DNA of 64,000 bases from Alphaproteobacteria bacterium (lineage in GTDB: Bacteria; Pseudomonadota; Gammaproteobacteria; Burkholderiales; Burkholderiaceae_C), in NCBI GenBank assembly GCA_030054175.1, contig JASGCM010000004.1:102053-166052 (forward strand). Direction: 5' to 3'. Under the pieces are notes generated by a model that was given only the letters and a program-made list of their open reading frames with translations, had not been told where the DNA came from and did no database searches. Within the stretch, counting starts at the first letter, position 1; each line of letters starts with the position of its first letter. The position numbers and the translations under genes were made by a program. Shown here in pieces: positions 55,979-64,000 of this stretch.

Positions 55979-57370
55979 TTAAATCTTTTCGTCTTCGGTC
56001 AACATGCCAAAGCGGCGCAGCTTGACATAGAGGCTTTGCCGAGACAAGCCCAGCATTTCGGCAGCCGAAGCGCGGTTGTTTTGCGTCAGGGTCAGCGCCG
56101 ACTGGATGCAACTGCGCTCAATCATATCGGTGGTCTCGCCTACGATGTCCTTGATGGGCATGCGACCCACCAAGCTGGACAGCTCAGAGAGCTGGCCAGC
56201 CAGTGCCGGGCTGGCGGCGGGCGATTCGATGACACGCTGGCGCAGCACATCGCGCACAAAGAAGGCGTACAGCCCATCGGGCTCAGAGAGCGATATGGCG
56301 CTGATTTCCACCGGCACGTTCAGGCCCGACAGGGTCTTGAGTTCGGTGGCGAAACCGCGCACCGTGTGCAACTGGCGCAAGTGGGTCTTGATGACACCCC
56401 AATCGACCGAATTGCGTGCCAACCAATCCTCCATGGGCTGGCCTTGTAATTGGCCCGCCGACAAGGCGCCCAACAGTTGCAGGAATTCCTCGTTGGCTTC
56501 TTGAATTCGCCCCTGGCGATCGGTCAGCAGCAAGCCGACCGGCGCACGGCGCATCAATTCGTCCAGCGGGCCGGCAGAGCCTGGCACTGAATGAGGCGAG
56601 GCCACCGAGGCGTCAACCGGGAACATACGCAGCAACAACTGTGCGCCAGCCTCTTGACGGAACATCACGCACGACACCGAGCACTCGGCGTTGGCGCCCA
56701 CCGGACGGGCGCGGAAGATCTCGATGCGACCCGTAGCCAAGGCCATCCGCAATGCGGCCTTGATGTCGTCGTGATTGCCTTCTTCGAAGCAATCGAAAAC
56801 ATCGCGTCCCACCAAACGGCGCTGGCTGTCGCGAACCAAAGCCTGGGCGGCGATGTTGGCGTCAGACACTTTGTCAGTCTTCGCATCGACCAACAGAACC
56901 GGCTCGCGGCTGGTATCGAGTAGCACGCGGTAGCGCGATTCAACGTGGCGCAAACGCACGAAATCGCGCTCCATCGATTGCTGGGTTTCAACCAGTCGGC
57001 GCTGCAATTGCGAAATGGCCTGCATGTCACGACCCAGCAGCAACATCTGACCGCTCTTGTCGAGCAGCATGCCGGTGTATTGCAAGGCCACATCGTCCAG
57101 CCCTGGGACGGGGTGGTTCACTTGACGCCAACCGGCGTCGGCGTCAGCGCGGCAGGTTTTGATCAGTTCCTGGACCTTGACGATGCTCTCGGTGGTGACC
57201 ACGTCGACCAAGCCCTTGCCCAACCAGCGCTCGCAACCCAATGCATTGAGTTCAGGACGCACCATGGAGACATCAATGATGAGGTCTTTGGCGTCCAACA
57301 GCAACGCAATGTCAGCGGTCTTCCCGATCAATCGATGAAGACCAGAAGGTTTGAGTGCGGGGAGATCCAT
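55979..57370 (-). CDS. ppsR: PpsR/CrtJ photosynthesis gene repressor
   Basis: 463 residues, full length for the family. Three PAS-type domains (about 15-125, 145-255 and 270-380; SREPVLLVDAKTDKVSDANI is typical) with a Q-linker between the first two, and a Fis-type helix-turn-helix at the end (residues 418-455, NNRASAAEMLGLSRQSLYVK). The cysteine just before this HTH (Cys421) corresponds to the redox-active cysteine of known PpsR. It represses bch, crt and puf genes by binding TGT-N12-ACA, redox- and light-dependently. The reading frame is intact amid broken target genes. Confidence 0.92.
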   Translation of the reverse strand: MDLPALKPSGLHRLIGKTADIALLLDAKDLIIDVSMVRPELNALGCERWLGKGLVDVVTTESIVKVQELIKTCRADADAGWRQVNHPVPGLDDVALQYTGMLLDKSGQMLLLGRDMQAISQLQRRLVETQQSMERDFVRLRHVESRYRVLLDTSREPVLLVDAKTDKVSDANIAAQALVRDSQRRLVGRDVFDCFEEGNHDDIKAALRMALATGRIEIFRARPVGANAECSVSCVMFRQEAGAQLLLRMFPVDASVASPHSVPGSAGPLDELMRRAPVGLLLTDRQGRIQEANEEFLQLLGALSAGQLQGQPMEDWLARNSVDWGVIKTHLRQLHTVRGFATELKTLSGLNVPVEISAISLSEPDGLYAFFVRDVLRQRVIESPAASPALAGQLSELSSLVGRMPIKDIVGETTDMIERSCIQSALTLTQNNRASAAEMLGLSRQSLYVKLRRFGMLTEDEKI

Positions 57371-57457
57371 GGAGTGGGCGTGGGTTGGACTGCAGGGGTC
57401 AGTTTGATGTCAGCATTTCGATCATGCGAATTCAAACGAGTTAATCAATAAACCAGA

Positions 57458-58186
57458 TTAAAAAGCCGAGCCGTGGGGGATAAAACCTTGGCTGGCGCGC
57501 TCGACGGTGCTGGGGGCATCGTGCCCCACCCAATCCACGCCCAGATCAGCCAACAACTTGGGCTGAGACAGGGCCAAAGGCCCGCCGGCGATGACCACCA
57601 AGTGGGGGTTGGGACTGACTTGACGGGCCTGGCGAACCAAAATTTTCAGAGCGAGTAACTGGCGTTCGGTGCTGACCGACAAGGCCAGCACGTCAATCCA
57701 ATGGCCCGAGATCAGACGCAAGAAATCGGCATCAAGCCGGGGCTGTTCGACCAAGGTGTACCAGCCCGCCCTGCGGAAAAACTCGGAGAGCATGAACAGG
57801 CCCATGGTGTGCTGTGACTCGGGCTCGGCCAACATCAAGACAGTGGCCCCCAAAGGGGGGGTCGCGTCGGCCAAAAATTGGGGACTGAGGTCGTACAAGA
57901 GGCGGAGCAGGCGAGAACTGCCGACCGTGACGCTGGCGAAATCGATTTCATCAGACAACCACCAGCACCCCAATACGCGGGTGGCTTCGGTGATGCCTTG
58001 CAAGTAAATATCCGGCAGATCGATGCCACGATCTTGCCATTGGGCAATGAAGTTGTGGAGATCAGCACCGGTTTGCAAGCTGAGTCGGGCGAGTTGCTCG
58101 ACTTCAGAGAGAGACAAGGCGCGCGCACCCGTCTCTGCTTGGCCGACTGCCAATGCAGTTTGAAACGTGTGAGCTTGTGTATTCAA
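57458..58186 (-). CDS. aerR: AerR/PpaA cobalamin-binding antirepressor
   Basis: 242 residues with an N-terminal helical part (SEVEQLARLSLQTGADLHNF) and a B12-binding-like domain of the SCHIC type: VLMLAEPESQHTMGLFMLSE with His126 where cobalamin would be ligated, WYTLVEQPRLDADFLRLISG and VVIAGGPLALSQPKLLADLG. AerR/PpaA relieves repression by PpsR/CrtJ. It precedes ppsR on the same strand with 87 bases between, as in other photosynthesis gene clusters. Confidence 0.88.
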   Translation of the reverse strand: MNTQAHTFQTALAVGQAETGARALSLSEVEQLARLSLQTGADLHNFIAQWQDRGIDLPDIYLQGITEATRVLGCWWLSDEIDFASVTVGSSRLLRLLYDLSPQFLADATPPLGATVLMLAEPESQHTMGLFMLSEFFRRAGWYTLVEQPRLDADFLRLISGHWIDVLALSVSTERQLLALKILVRQARQVSPNPHLVVIAGGPLALSQPKLLADLGVDWVGHDAPSTVERASQGFIPHGSAF

Positions 58187-58388
58187 GGAATCCGCCTGTC
58201 ACTTGTCGACCTCTGCCGTGTGCCTAAGTTTGCGACTTGTTTGTGCTGTTATTTTAGAGTTTGATCAGAGAATCGCAAATCAACACTAGGGTTTACCCTG
58301 AATTTGTCAATTATTTTGATCGTCAATTTATGTTAACACTTTCTGGTGTGCGAATTAAAGTGGGGCGAACCTGCGAAGAAAGCACCCC

Positions 58389-60034
<1,646 letters not shown>

Positions 60035-60136
60035 AACCCCCGATAACGGGGGTGCGAAGCGACCGATTTCCTCCAGGCTCACACCCTCCCCCCTGCTTCA
60101 GGGTCATGGGGTGCAAGCGCAGTCCGGGTCATGGTC

Positions 60137-60440
60137 TCACCTCTTGGCCACTTTGACCGGGGCGGGTGCCGGGGTCGACTGAAGTTCGGGGAAGTCTTTC
60201 GCCATTTGGGCACCGTACAGGGGCTTGTAGGCACCTTGGTGGCAAGTGGCGCAGTTGACCTTGGCGACATCACCCAACTCACCCTTGCGGTGCGCCGGGA
60301 AGGTGTCGGTTAACGGGTTCATATACTCGTTGTTCAAGTCACGCGCCATGCGGATACCACGCCGTTCGAACTGGCGCAACCAGCGGGTGAACCACCCGCC
60401 TTGGGGCGTCATGGCGTCGCTGTGCGACACGCTCAGCTCC
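60137..60440 (-). pseudogene. pufC: Reaction-center cytochrome c subunit, C-terminal remnant
   Basis: Only the last part of PufC is clear (60137-60361): [37 protein letters not shown] and the fourth heme motif CATCH followed by [20 protein letters not shown]. The third heme region (where SVSHSDAM is seen) has lost its cysteines, and the first two hemes and signal are absent. It is preceded in the same direction by the crtE remnant. PufC donates electrons to the photosynthetic reaction center. Confidence 0.82.
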
Positions 60441-60460
60441 CGGCCACGCCGCCGGCCATG

Positions 60461-60665
60461 ACCGGGGTGGACACTGGCGCTGATGGGCGCGGCAGCTGCA
60501 TGCGGGAACCGATTCCACGGCCAGGCAAAGTTGGGGCCGAATCCGGGCACCGCCCGAGAACACCGCCAACCGCATGGCTTTTTCCAGGCCACCGGGCGTG
60601 CCCTGCCCCAAGGCACGGTCAAAATGCAGTTCCAAAGCCTGTTCGGCGCGCTTGAGCAGTTCCAT
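60461..60665 (-). pseudogene. crtE: Geranylgeranyl diphosphate synthase, N-terminal remnant
   Basis: Starts [20 protein letters not shown] and [20 protein letters not shown], the CrtE/IspA N-terminus. After LCLAV it shifts frame ([16 protein letters not shown] in the other frame), and it ends before the first DDxxD motif, fused to pufC. Earlier ATGs at 60683 and 60676 are also possible. Two PpsR-type boxes lie immediately upstream. Confidence 0.75.
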
Positions 60666-60677
60666 ACACCCTTCATG

Positions 60678-60695
60678 TGTCATTTTTAATTGACA
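60678..60695. promoter_or_regulatory. PpsR-type box 1 (crtE promoter)
   Basis: TGTCATTTTTAATTGACA, a TGT-N12-ACA match with extended palindromic arms TGTCA/TGACA. It overlaps the upstream edge of the crtE remnant. Together with the second box, 52 bases away, it forms the pair arrangement known for cooperative PpsR/CrtJ binding. Confidence 0.75.
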
Positions 60696-60729
60696 TCATA
60701 ATATGTAAATATAAATCTATTTTTGGGTT

Positions 60730-60747
60730 TGTCAATCTGAGTTGACA
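60730..60747. promoter_or_regulatory. PpsR-type box 2
   Basis: TGTCAATCTGAGTTGACA, TGT-N12-ACA with arms TGTCAA/TTGACA, a perfect six-base palindrome. It lies 12 bases upstream of the small ORF at 60760 and could control both that gene and crtE. The AT-rich DNA between the two boxes (60696-60729) is a plausible divergent promoter. Confidence 0.75.
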
Positions 60748-60759
60748 GGAGGTGCGGCG

Positions 60760-60918
60760 ATGGCGATCTGGGTCGAACTGGGTATTTTTGGGCTGGCGCT
60801 GGCTTTTGGCCTGTGGCAAATCAGGGATGTGAAAAAGGCCATCGCCGAGCGTGAGCGGGTCAAAAAGGAGACGCCATCGCCTCAGATCACACCCGGCCCG
60901 GGTGACGATCGGCCTTGA
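60760..60918 (+). CDS. 52-residue small membrane protein behind PpsR boxes
   Basis: A single hydrophobic segment (MAIWVELGIFGLALAFGLWQ) then a basic, helical tail (IRDVKKAIAERERVKKE) and a Pro/Gly-rich end. AGGAGG eight bases before the ATG is a strong ribosome binding site. I do not recognise a named family; similar short proteins are found in related bacteria as far as I recall, but this is not verified. Its promoter overlaps two PpsR-type boxes, so it may be a still-living member of the photosynthesis regulon. Confidence 0.6.
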   Translation: MAIWVELGIFGLALAFGLWQIRDVKKAIAERERVKKETPSPQITPGPGDDRP

Positions 60919-60930
60919 ATGAAGTAAGGG

Positions 60931-62013
60931 TCAGCGCAACACCGCCACGGATTTCACCTGCGCCCAGACGTCTCGCCCCACTTGCAAGCCCAAAGTGGCC
61001 CAAGCGCGGTGAGTGATTCGTGCCAACAAAAGGCCCGCCGGGTGGCGCAAGCGCAGCATTCGCTGAGAGGGGTGATCGGTGTCGGTCACCTCTTCGATGC
61101 GCACCAGCCAATGGTTCTGGATGCTGGTGTTTTGCGGGGCCAGGGTGACAATGCTGACGTCGCGCGCCAGTAACCTGACACGGACCGATTGGCCCTGTTG
61201 CAAGCCGCTGTCGCCGGTCCACAGGGTGGTGCCCGCCAAATCGATTTCGGCCAGATGCCAATGGCTGTCGATGTGACGCACCTGCCCCGTCCACAAGGCA
61301 CCCTGTTCGTGTTCTGGCAAGCCTGGGGCGCCCAGTCGGGGGTAAATGTCTTGCAGTGGGCCACTGAGGCGCACCCGTCCAGAGTCAAGCACGGCGATGT
61401 GGTCACCCAGGCGCATCAGTTCATCGACCGAGTGGGTGACGTAGACGATGGGGATGCGCAGTTCCTCGCGCAGCAACAGCAACCAAGGCATGACCTCTGC
61501 ACGGCGGGCAGGATCGAGCGCAGTCAGCGGTTCGTCGAGCAACAGAACTTGAGGTTGGGTCGCCAAGGCGCGGGCGATGGCGACACGCTGGCGCTCCCCC
61601 CCCGAGAGATCGGCCGAGTCGCGGTCGAGCAGCCCCGCCAAACTGAGTAGATCGATGGCGTCATCCAAGCGTTGGCGCTCGGCTGAGCCGCCAGATCGAC
61701 GCAGACCATAGGTCAGGTTATCGCGCACTTTCAGGTGAGCGAACAAGCTGGCTTCTTGAAACACCATGCCGAGCGCGCGGCGGTGGGTGGGCAGATTCAG
61801 CCCCGAGGCGCTGTCCAGCCAACAGTCCTGGCCCACTTGCACTCGCCCCGTGGCGTGCAACTCGAGCCCGGCGATGCAACGCAGCAGCGTGGTCTTGCCC
61901 GAGCCCGAGGGTCCAAAGAGCACACTGATGCCGCCCATGGGCAAATGGAGGTCGGCTTGCAAGTCGAATCCAGGTTTGCGCAGACGCACACTGAGTTGCA
62001 GGGCCGAGGTCAT
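60931..62013 (-). CDS. modC: Molybdate ABC transporter ATPase
   Basis: 360 residues. Walker [15 protein letters not shown] near residue 33, signature [15 protein letters not shown], Walker [13 protein letters not shown], and a C-terminal molybdate-binding (MOP/TOBE) domain starting near residue 280 ([15 protein letters not shown]). Energises molybdate uptake. Starts inside the modB stop (ATGA at 62013). Confidence 0.93.
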   Translation of the reverse strand: MTSALQLSVRLRKPGFDLQADLHLPMGGISVLFGPSGSGKTTLLRCIAGLELHATGRVQVGQDCWLDSASGLNLPTHRRALGMVFQEASLFAHLKVRDNLTYGLRRSGGSAERQRLDDAIDLLSLAGLLDRDSADLSGGERQRVAIARALATQPQVLLLDEPLTALDPARRAEVMPWLLLLREELRIPIVYVTHSVDELMRLGDHIAVLDSGRVRLSGPLQDIYPRLGAPGLPEHEQGALWTGQVRHIDSHWHLAEIDLAGTTLWTGDSGLQQGQSVRVRLLARDVSIVTLAPQNTSIQNHWLVRIEEVTDTDHPSQRMLRLRHPAGLLLARITHRAWATLGLQVGRDVWAQVKSVAVLR

Positions 62014-62699
62014 GGCGTCACCTGCGTGTTGCGGCGCCCTTGGCGCGAAAGCCACAAGAGCACGAGGAAAGAAAATGTCACCATCAAGGCAGCCAGGGCA
62101 TGGGCCTGGGCGTACTCCATGGCCTCGACGTGACCGTAAATTTGCGTCGATACGACCCGGGTTTGACCGGGCACGTTGCCACCTATCATCAGCACCACAC
62201 CAAACTCACCCACGGTGTGGGCGAAACTGAGGATGGTGGCACCGAGCAGGCCAAAGCGCGCCTGCGGCAATGCGACACTGAAAAAAGCATCCAGAGGCGA
62301 GGCCCGCAAAGTGGCGGCGACCTCCATCGGCCTGCGTCCGATGGCGGCGAAGGCATGCACCATGGGTTGCACGGCAAAGGGCAGCGAGAAAACCACTGAG
62401 CCCAGCACCAATCCGGGGAAGCTGAAAGACCACAAGCCCAGTCCCAAGGCTTGGGTCAGTTGTCCCAAGGCACCTTGCGGGCCCATGAGCACCAAGAGAT
62501 AAAAGCCCAACACGGTGGGTGGCAATACCAAGGGCAGATTGACCAATGCGGCCACCGCTGCTCGCCAACGTGATTCGGTTTGCGACAGCCACCAAGCCAG
62601 GGGCATGCCCAGCAGCAGCAAAACGACCGTGGTGACAGTGGCCAGTTGCACGGTCAGGACGATGGCCGCCAAGGTGTCGGGGTGGACCAATGGATTCAT
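62010..62699 (-). CDS. modB: Molybdate ABC transporter permease
   Basis: 229 residues with five or six helices and the conserved loop [20 protein letters not shown] plus the [20 protein letters not shown] segment characteristic of ModB. It overlaps modA by four bases (ATGA) and modC by four bases, so the three are one operon. Confidence 0.94.
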   Translation of the reverse strand: MNPLVHPDTLAAIVLTVQLATVTTVVLLLLGMPLAWWLSQTESRWRAAVAALVNLPLVLPPTVLGFYLLVLMGPQGALGQLTQALGLGLWSFSFPGLVLGSVVFSLPFAVQPMVHAFAAIGRRPMEVAATLRASPLDAFFSVALPQARFGLLGATILSFAHTVGEFGVVLMIGGNVPGQTRVVSTQIYGHVEAMEYAQAHALAALMVTFSFLVLLWLSRQGRRNTQVTP

Positions 62700-63457
62700 G
62701 GCATCAAAGCATAACCGTGGGAACGGATGAGGGCTTGAGCGCCGTCGCCGCGCAAGTGCGCCAACCAGGCGTGAGCAGCGACATTGGTCTGACCAGCGCG
62801 CAACAGGACGGCGTCTTGGCGCAAGGGGTCATGCAAATGTTCAGGCAACAGCCAAGCCGAACCCTGTTTGACGCGACCATCGAGGCTGATTTGCGACCAA
62901 GCCACCAGTCCCAAACTGGCGTTGCCGCTGCTCACAAACTGGTGGGCTTGGGCGATGTTCTCTCCCTGGACCAAGCGGGCTTGCCAGACCGGCATGACGC
63001 CCAAACGCGTCAACGCCTGCATGGCGGCCGCCCCGTAGGGGGCCAGTTTGGGGTTGGCCACAGCCAGCCGATGCAAACCGGCTTGGCGCAACACCTGCCC
63101 CCGGGGGTCGACCAGATCCGGGGAGAGGCTCCACAAGGCCAAACGACCGACGGCGTAAGTGAACAGAGAATCGGCAACGGCCCAGCCTTCATTCACCAAG
63201 CGGCGCGGGGTTTCGGCATCGCCCGAAAGCAAGACATGAAAGGGTGCGCCATTTTTGATCTGGGCATAGAAATGTCCGCTAGCGCCCACAGCGATTTGAG
63301 CCTTGTGACCGGTGTCGCGCTCGAAACTGACCGCCAATCGCTGGGCCACAGGCGCAAAATTGGACGCCACGGCCACCATGACGGTATCGGCTCGGGACGG
63401 GCCCAGGATCAGGGCTCCCGCCAATGCCAATGTCCAACGAAGCAAGCTCTTGATCAC
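62696..63457 (-). CDS. modA: Molybdate-binding periplasmic protein
   Basis: About 253 residues from a GTG at 63457 ([20 protein letters not shown], signal peptide) through [40 protein letters not shown] and [20 protein letters not shown] to a C-terminal [20 protein letters not shown]. ModA binds molybdate or tungstate for ModBC. A longer ATG start at 63565 is possible but would place 36 residues before the signal. No ModE-type site is evident upstream. Confidence 0.9.
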   Translation of the reverse strand: MIKSLLRWTLALAGALILGPSRADTVMVAVASNFAPVAQRLAVSFERDTGHKAQIAVGASGHFYAQIKNGAPFHVLLSGDAETPRRLVNEGWAVADSLFTYAVGRLALWSLSPDLVDPRGQVLRQAGLHRLAVANPKLAPYGAAAMQALTRLGVMPVWQARLVQGENIAQAHQFVSSGNASLGLVAWSQISLDGRVKQGSAWLLPEHLHDPLRQDAVLLRAGQTNVAAHAWLAHLRGDGAQALIRSHGYALMP

Positions 63458-63501
63458 AAAATGAATGAGGGGCAAGAAAGCCCTGAGTTTAGCCCCCACT
63501 T

Positions 63502-63520
63502 GCCAGGCCATTGGCCTGGC
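63502..63520. repeat. Perfect inverted repeat before modA
   Basis: GCCAGGCCA, one spacer base, TGGCCTGGC. It lies between the NUDIX stop and modA. It could be a factor-independent hairpin without a T run, or an operator; the sequence does not decide. Confidence 0.45.
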
Positions 63521-63524
63521 CGAC

Positions 63525-63926
63525 TCAAGCCCCCAGGGCGTGCAGGCCAGCGCGGGCCATGACACAGGCCGCGTCGTGCGTCCAGGTGCCGTTCTGCCAA
63601 TCGCGCAACACTTCGGGCCAATCGATCAGGTCAAACTGCATGACTTCGCCGTCGCGATTGACGGGCACGACCCCTGGATACAGGTGGACATTGAAGAGGG
63701 TCAGCGACTCGCTGTGCCAGCCCTGGGGCTCCATGCGCTCGGTCACGCAAGTACCCAAAGCTTCCAGTCGAGCGATGTGCTCGGGGGCCAATCCGGCCTC
63801 TTCGGCCAACTCACGCCAGGCGCAGTCCAGTGGGCTCTCGCCCGCCTCCAGACCACCGGCGGCCAGGTTGTCAAAGCAGCCCGGGTCGACCGCTTTGCTC
63901 AGCACCCTGGAGTTGCCCCTATTCAC
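63525..63926 (-). CDS. NUDIX hydrolase, apparently N-terminally short
   Basis: 133 residues with the C-terminal core of a NUDIX/DUF4743-type hydrolase: KAVDPGCFDNLAAGGLEAGE, the NUDIX box pattern (AWRELAEEAGL) and ERMEPQGWHSESLTLFNVHL. Related proteins are about 280-300 residues, so the N-terminal DUF4743 half is missing. A GTG at 63926 overlaps the stop of the partial gene upstream (GTGA), so the truncated form could be translated by coupling. Substrate unknown. Confidence 0.7.
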   Translation of the reverse strand: MNRGNSRVLSKAVDPGCFDNLAAGGLEAGESPLDCAWRELAEEAGLAPEHIARLEALGTCVTERMEPQGWHSESLTLFNVHLYPGVVPVNRDGEVMQFDLIDWPEVLRDWQNGTWTHDAACVMARAGLHALGA

Positions 63927-64000
63927 CGGACACTTTGACCTTCTTGGACAAGGTCTTCGGCTTCAATGATATCGGTATTCAATTTTTCAATACTCAAGCT
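63923..64000 (-). CDS. C-terminus of an unidentified protein running off the window
   Basis: The last 25 codons of a frame on the minus strand, SLSIEKLNTDIIEAEDLVQE then GQSVR and TGA. Its stop overlaps the NUDIX GTG. Too short to name. Confidence 0.35.
   Translation of the reverse strand, partial: SLSIEKLNTDIIEAEDLVQEGQSVR

Noticed and set aside
63458..63524. ModE operator before modA
   Set aside because: No TATA-type ModE inverted repeat is visible; the only palindrome (GCCAGGCCA / TGGCCTGGC) does not match.

Overview
The window looks like a chromosomal segment of a freshwater-type betaproteobacterium (Burkholderiales, Comamonadaceae-like: Limnohabitans, Rhodoferax and relatives). The reasons are the tig-clpP-clpX-lon order, the many periplasmic 'Bug' (TctC-family) receptors, TRAP and tripartite tricarboxylate transporters, the ugp/glpK block, and relics of a purple-bacterial photosynthesis gene cluster. 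Assignments rest on reading translated sequence; no database search was run.

Layout. 1-10.7 kb: housekeeping and small metabolic genes (DUF167, DUF1330, a split thiamine-diphosphate enzyme, NnrU, CorC-like, ApaH, a GDT1-type transporter, a frameshifted class III aminotransferase, a quinone reductase, a PCuAC copper chaperone, a MAPEG protein, a Bug receptor). 10.8-12.3 kb: an AT-rich island with an unrecognised exported protein coupled to a 43-residue lipoprotein. 12.4-18.7 kb: tRNA-Cys, tRNA-Gly, lon, clpX, clpP, tig, tRNA-Leu. 18.7-27 kb: remains of two RND efflux systems around an isoprenoid/heme block (squalene synthase-like, HpnD-like, HAD phosphatase, ferrochelatase). One remnant is an in-frame chimera of a membrane-fusion protein and an autotransporter. 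27-36 kb: ugpBAECQ with a HAD phosphatase and a gamma-glutamyltransferase, divergent from glpK. 36-41.6 kb: E1 alpha/beta dehydrogenase genes, a TRAP transporter and an SDR. 41.9-49.5 kb: tctCBA, Gfo/Idh/MocA oxidoreductases (one headless), two more Bug receptors and a cupin. 49.5-55.3 kb: RhlE, Dcd, AroQ, a BMP receptor, a DUF993 protein, a Bug remnant and a cupin. 55.4-60.9 kb: a gutted photosynthesis gene cluster. 60.9-64 kb: modABC, a NUDIX protein and a partial gene.

The most notable region is 55.4-60.9 kb. bchG, tspO, bchF, bchN, crtA, crtE and pufC survive only as deleted, fused, frameshifted or nonsense-bearing fragments. The regulators PpsR and AerR/PpaA are full length, and PpsR-type palindromes (TGT-N12-ACA) are still present. 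I read this as loss of aerobic anoxygenic photosynthesis caught partway, with the regulatory layer retained. Small homopolymer indels in otherwise well-preserved genes (aminotransferase, oxidoreductase, cupin) suggest that some other 'pseudogenes' may be sequencing errors rather than decay.
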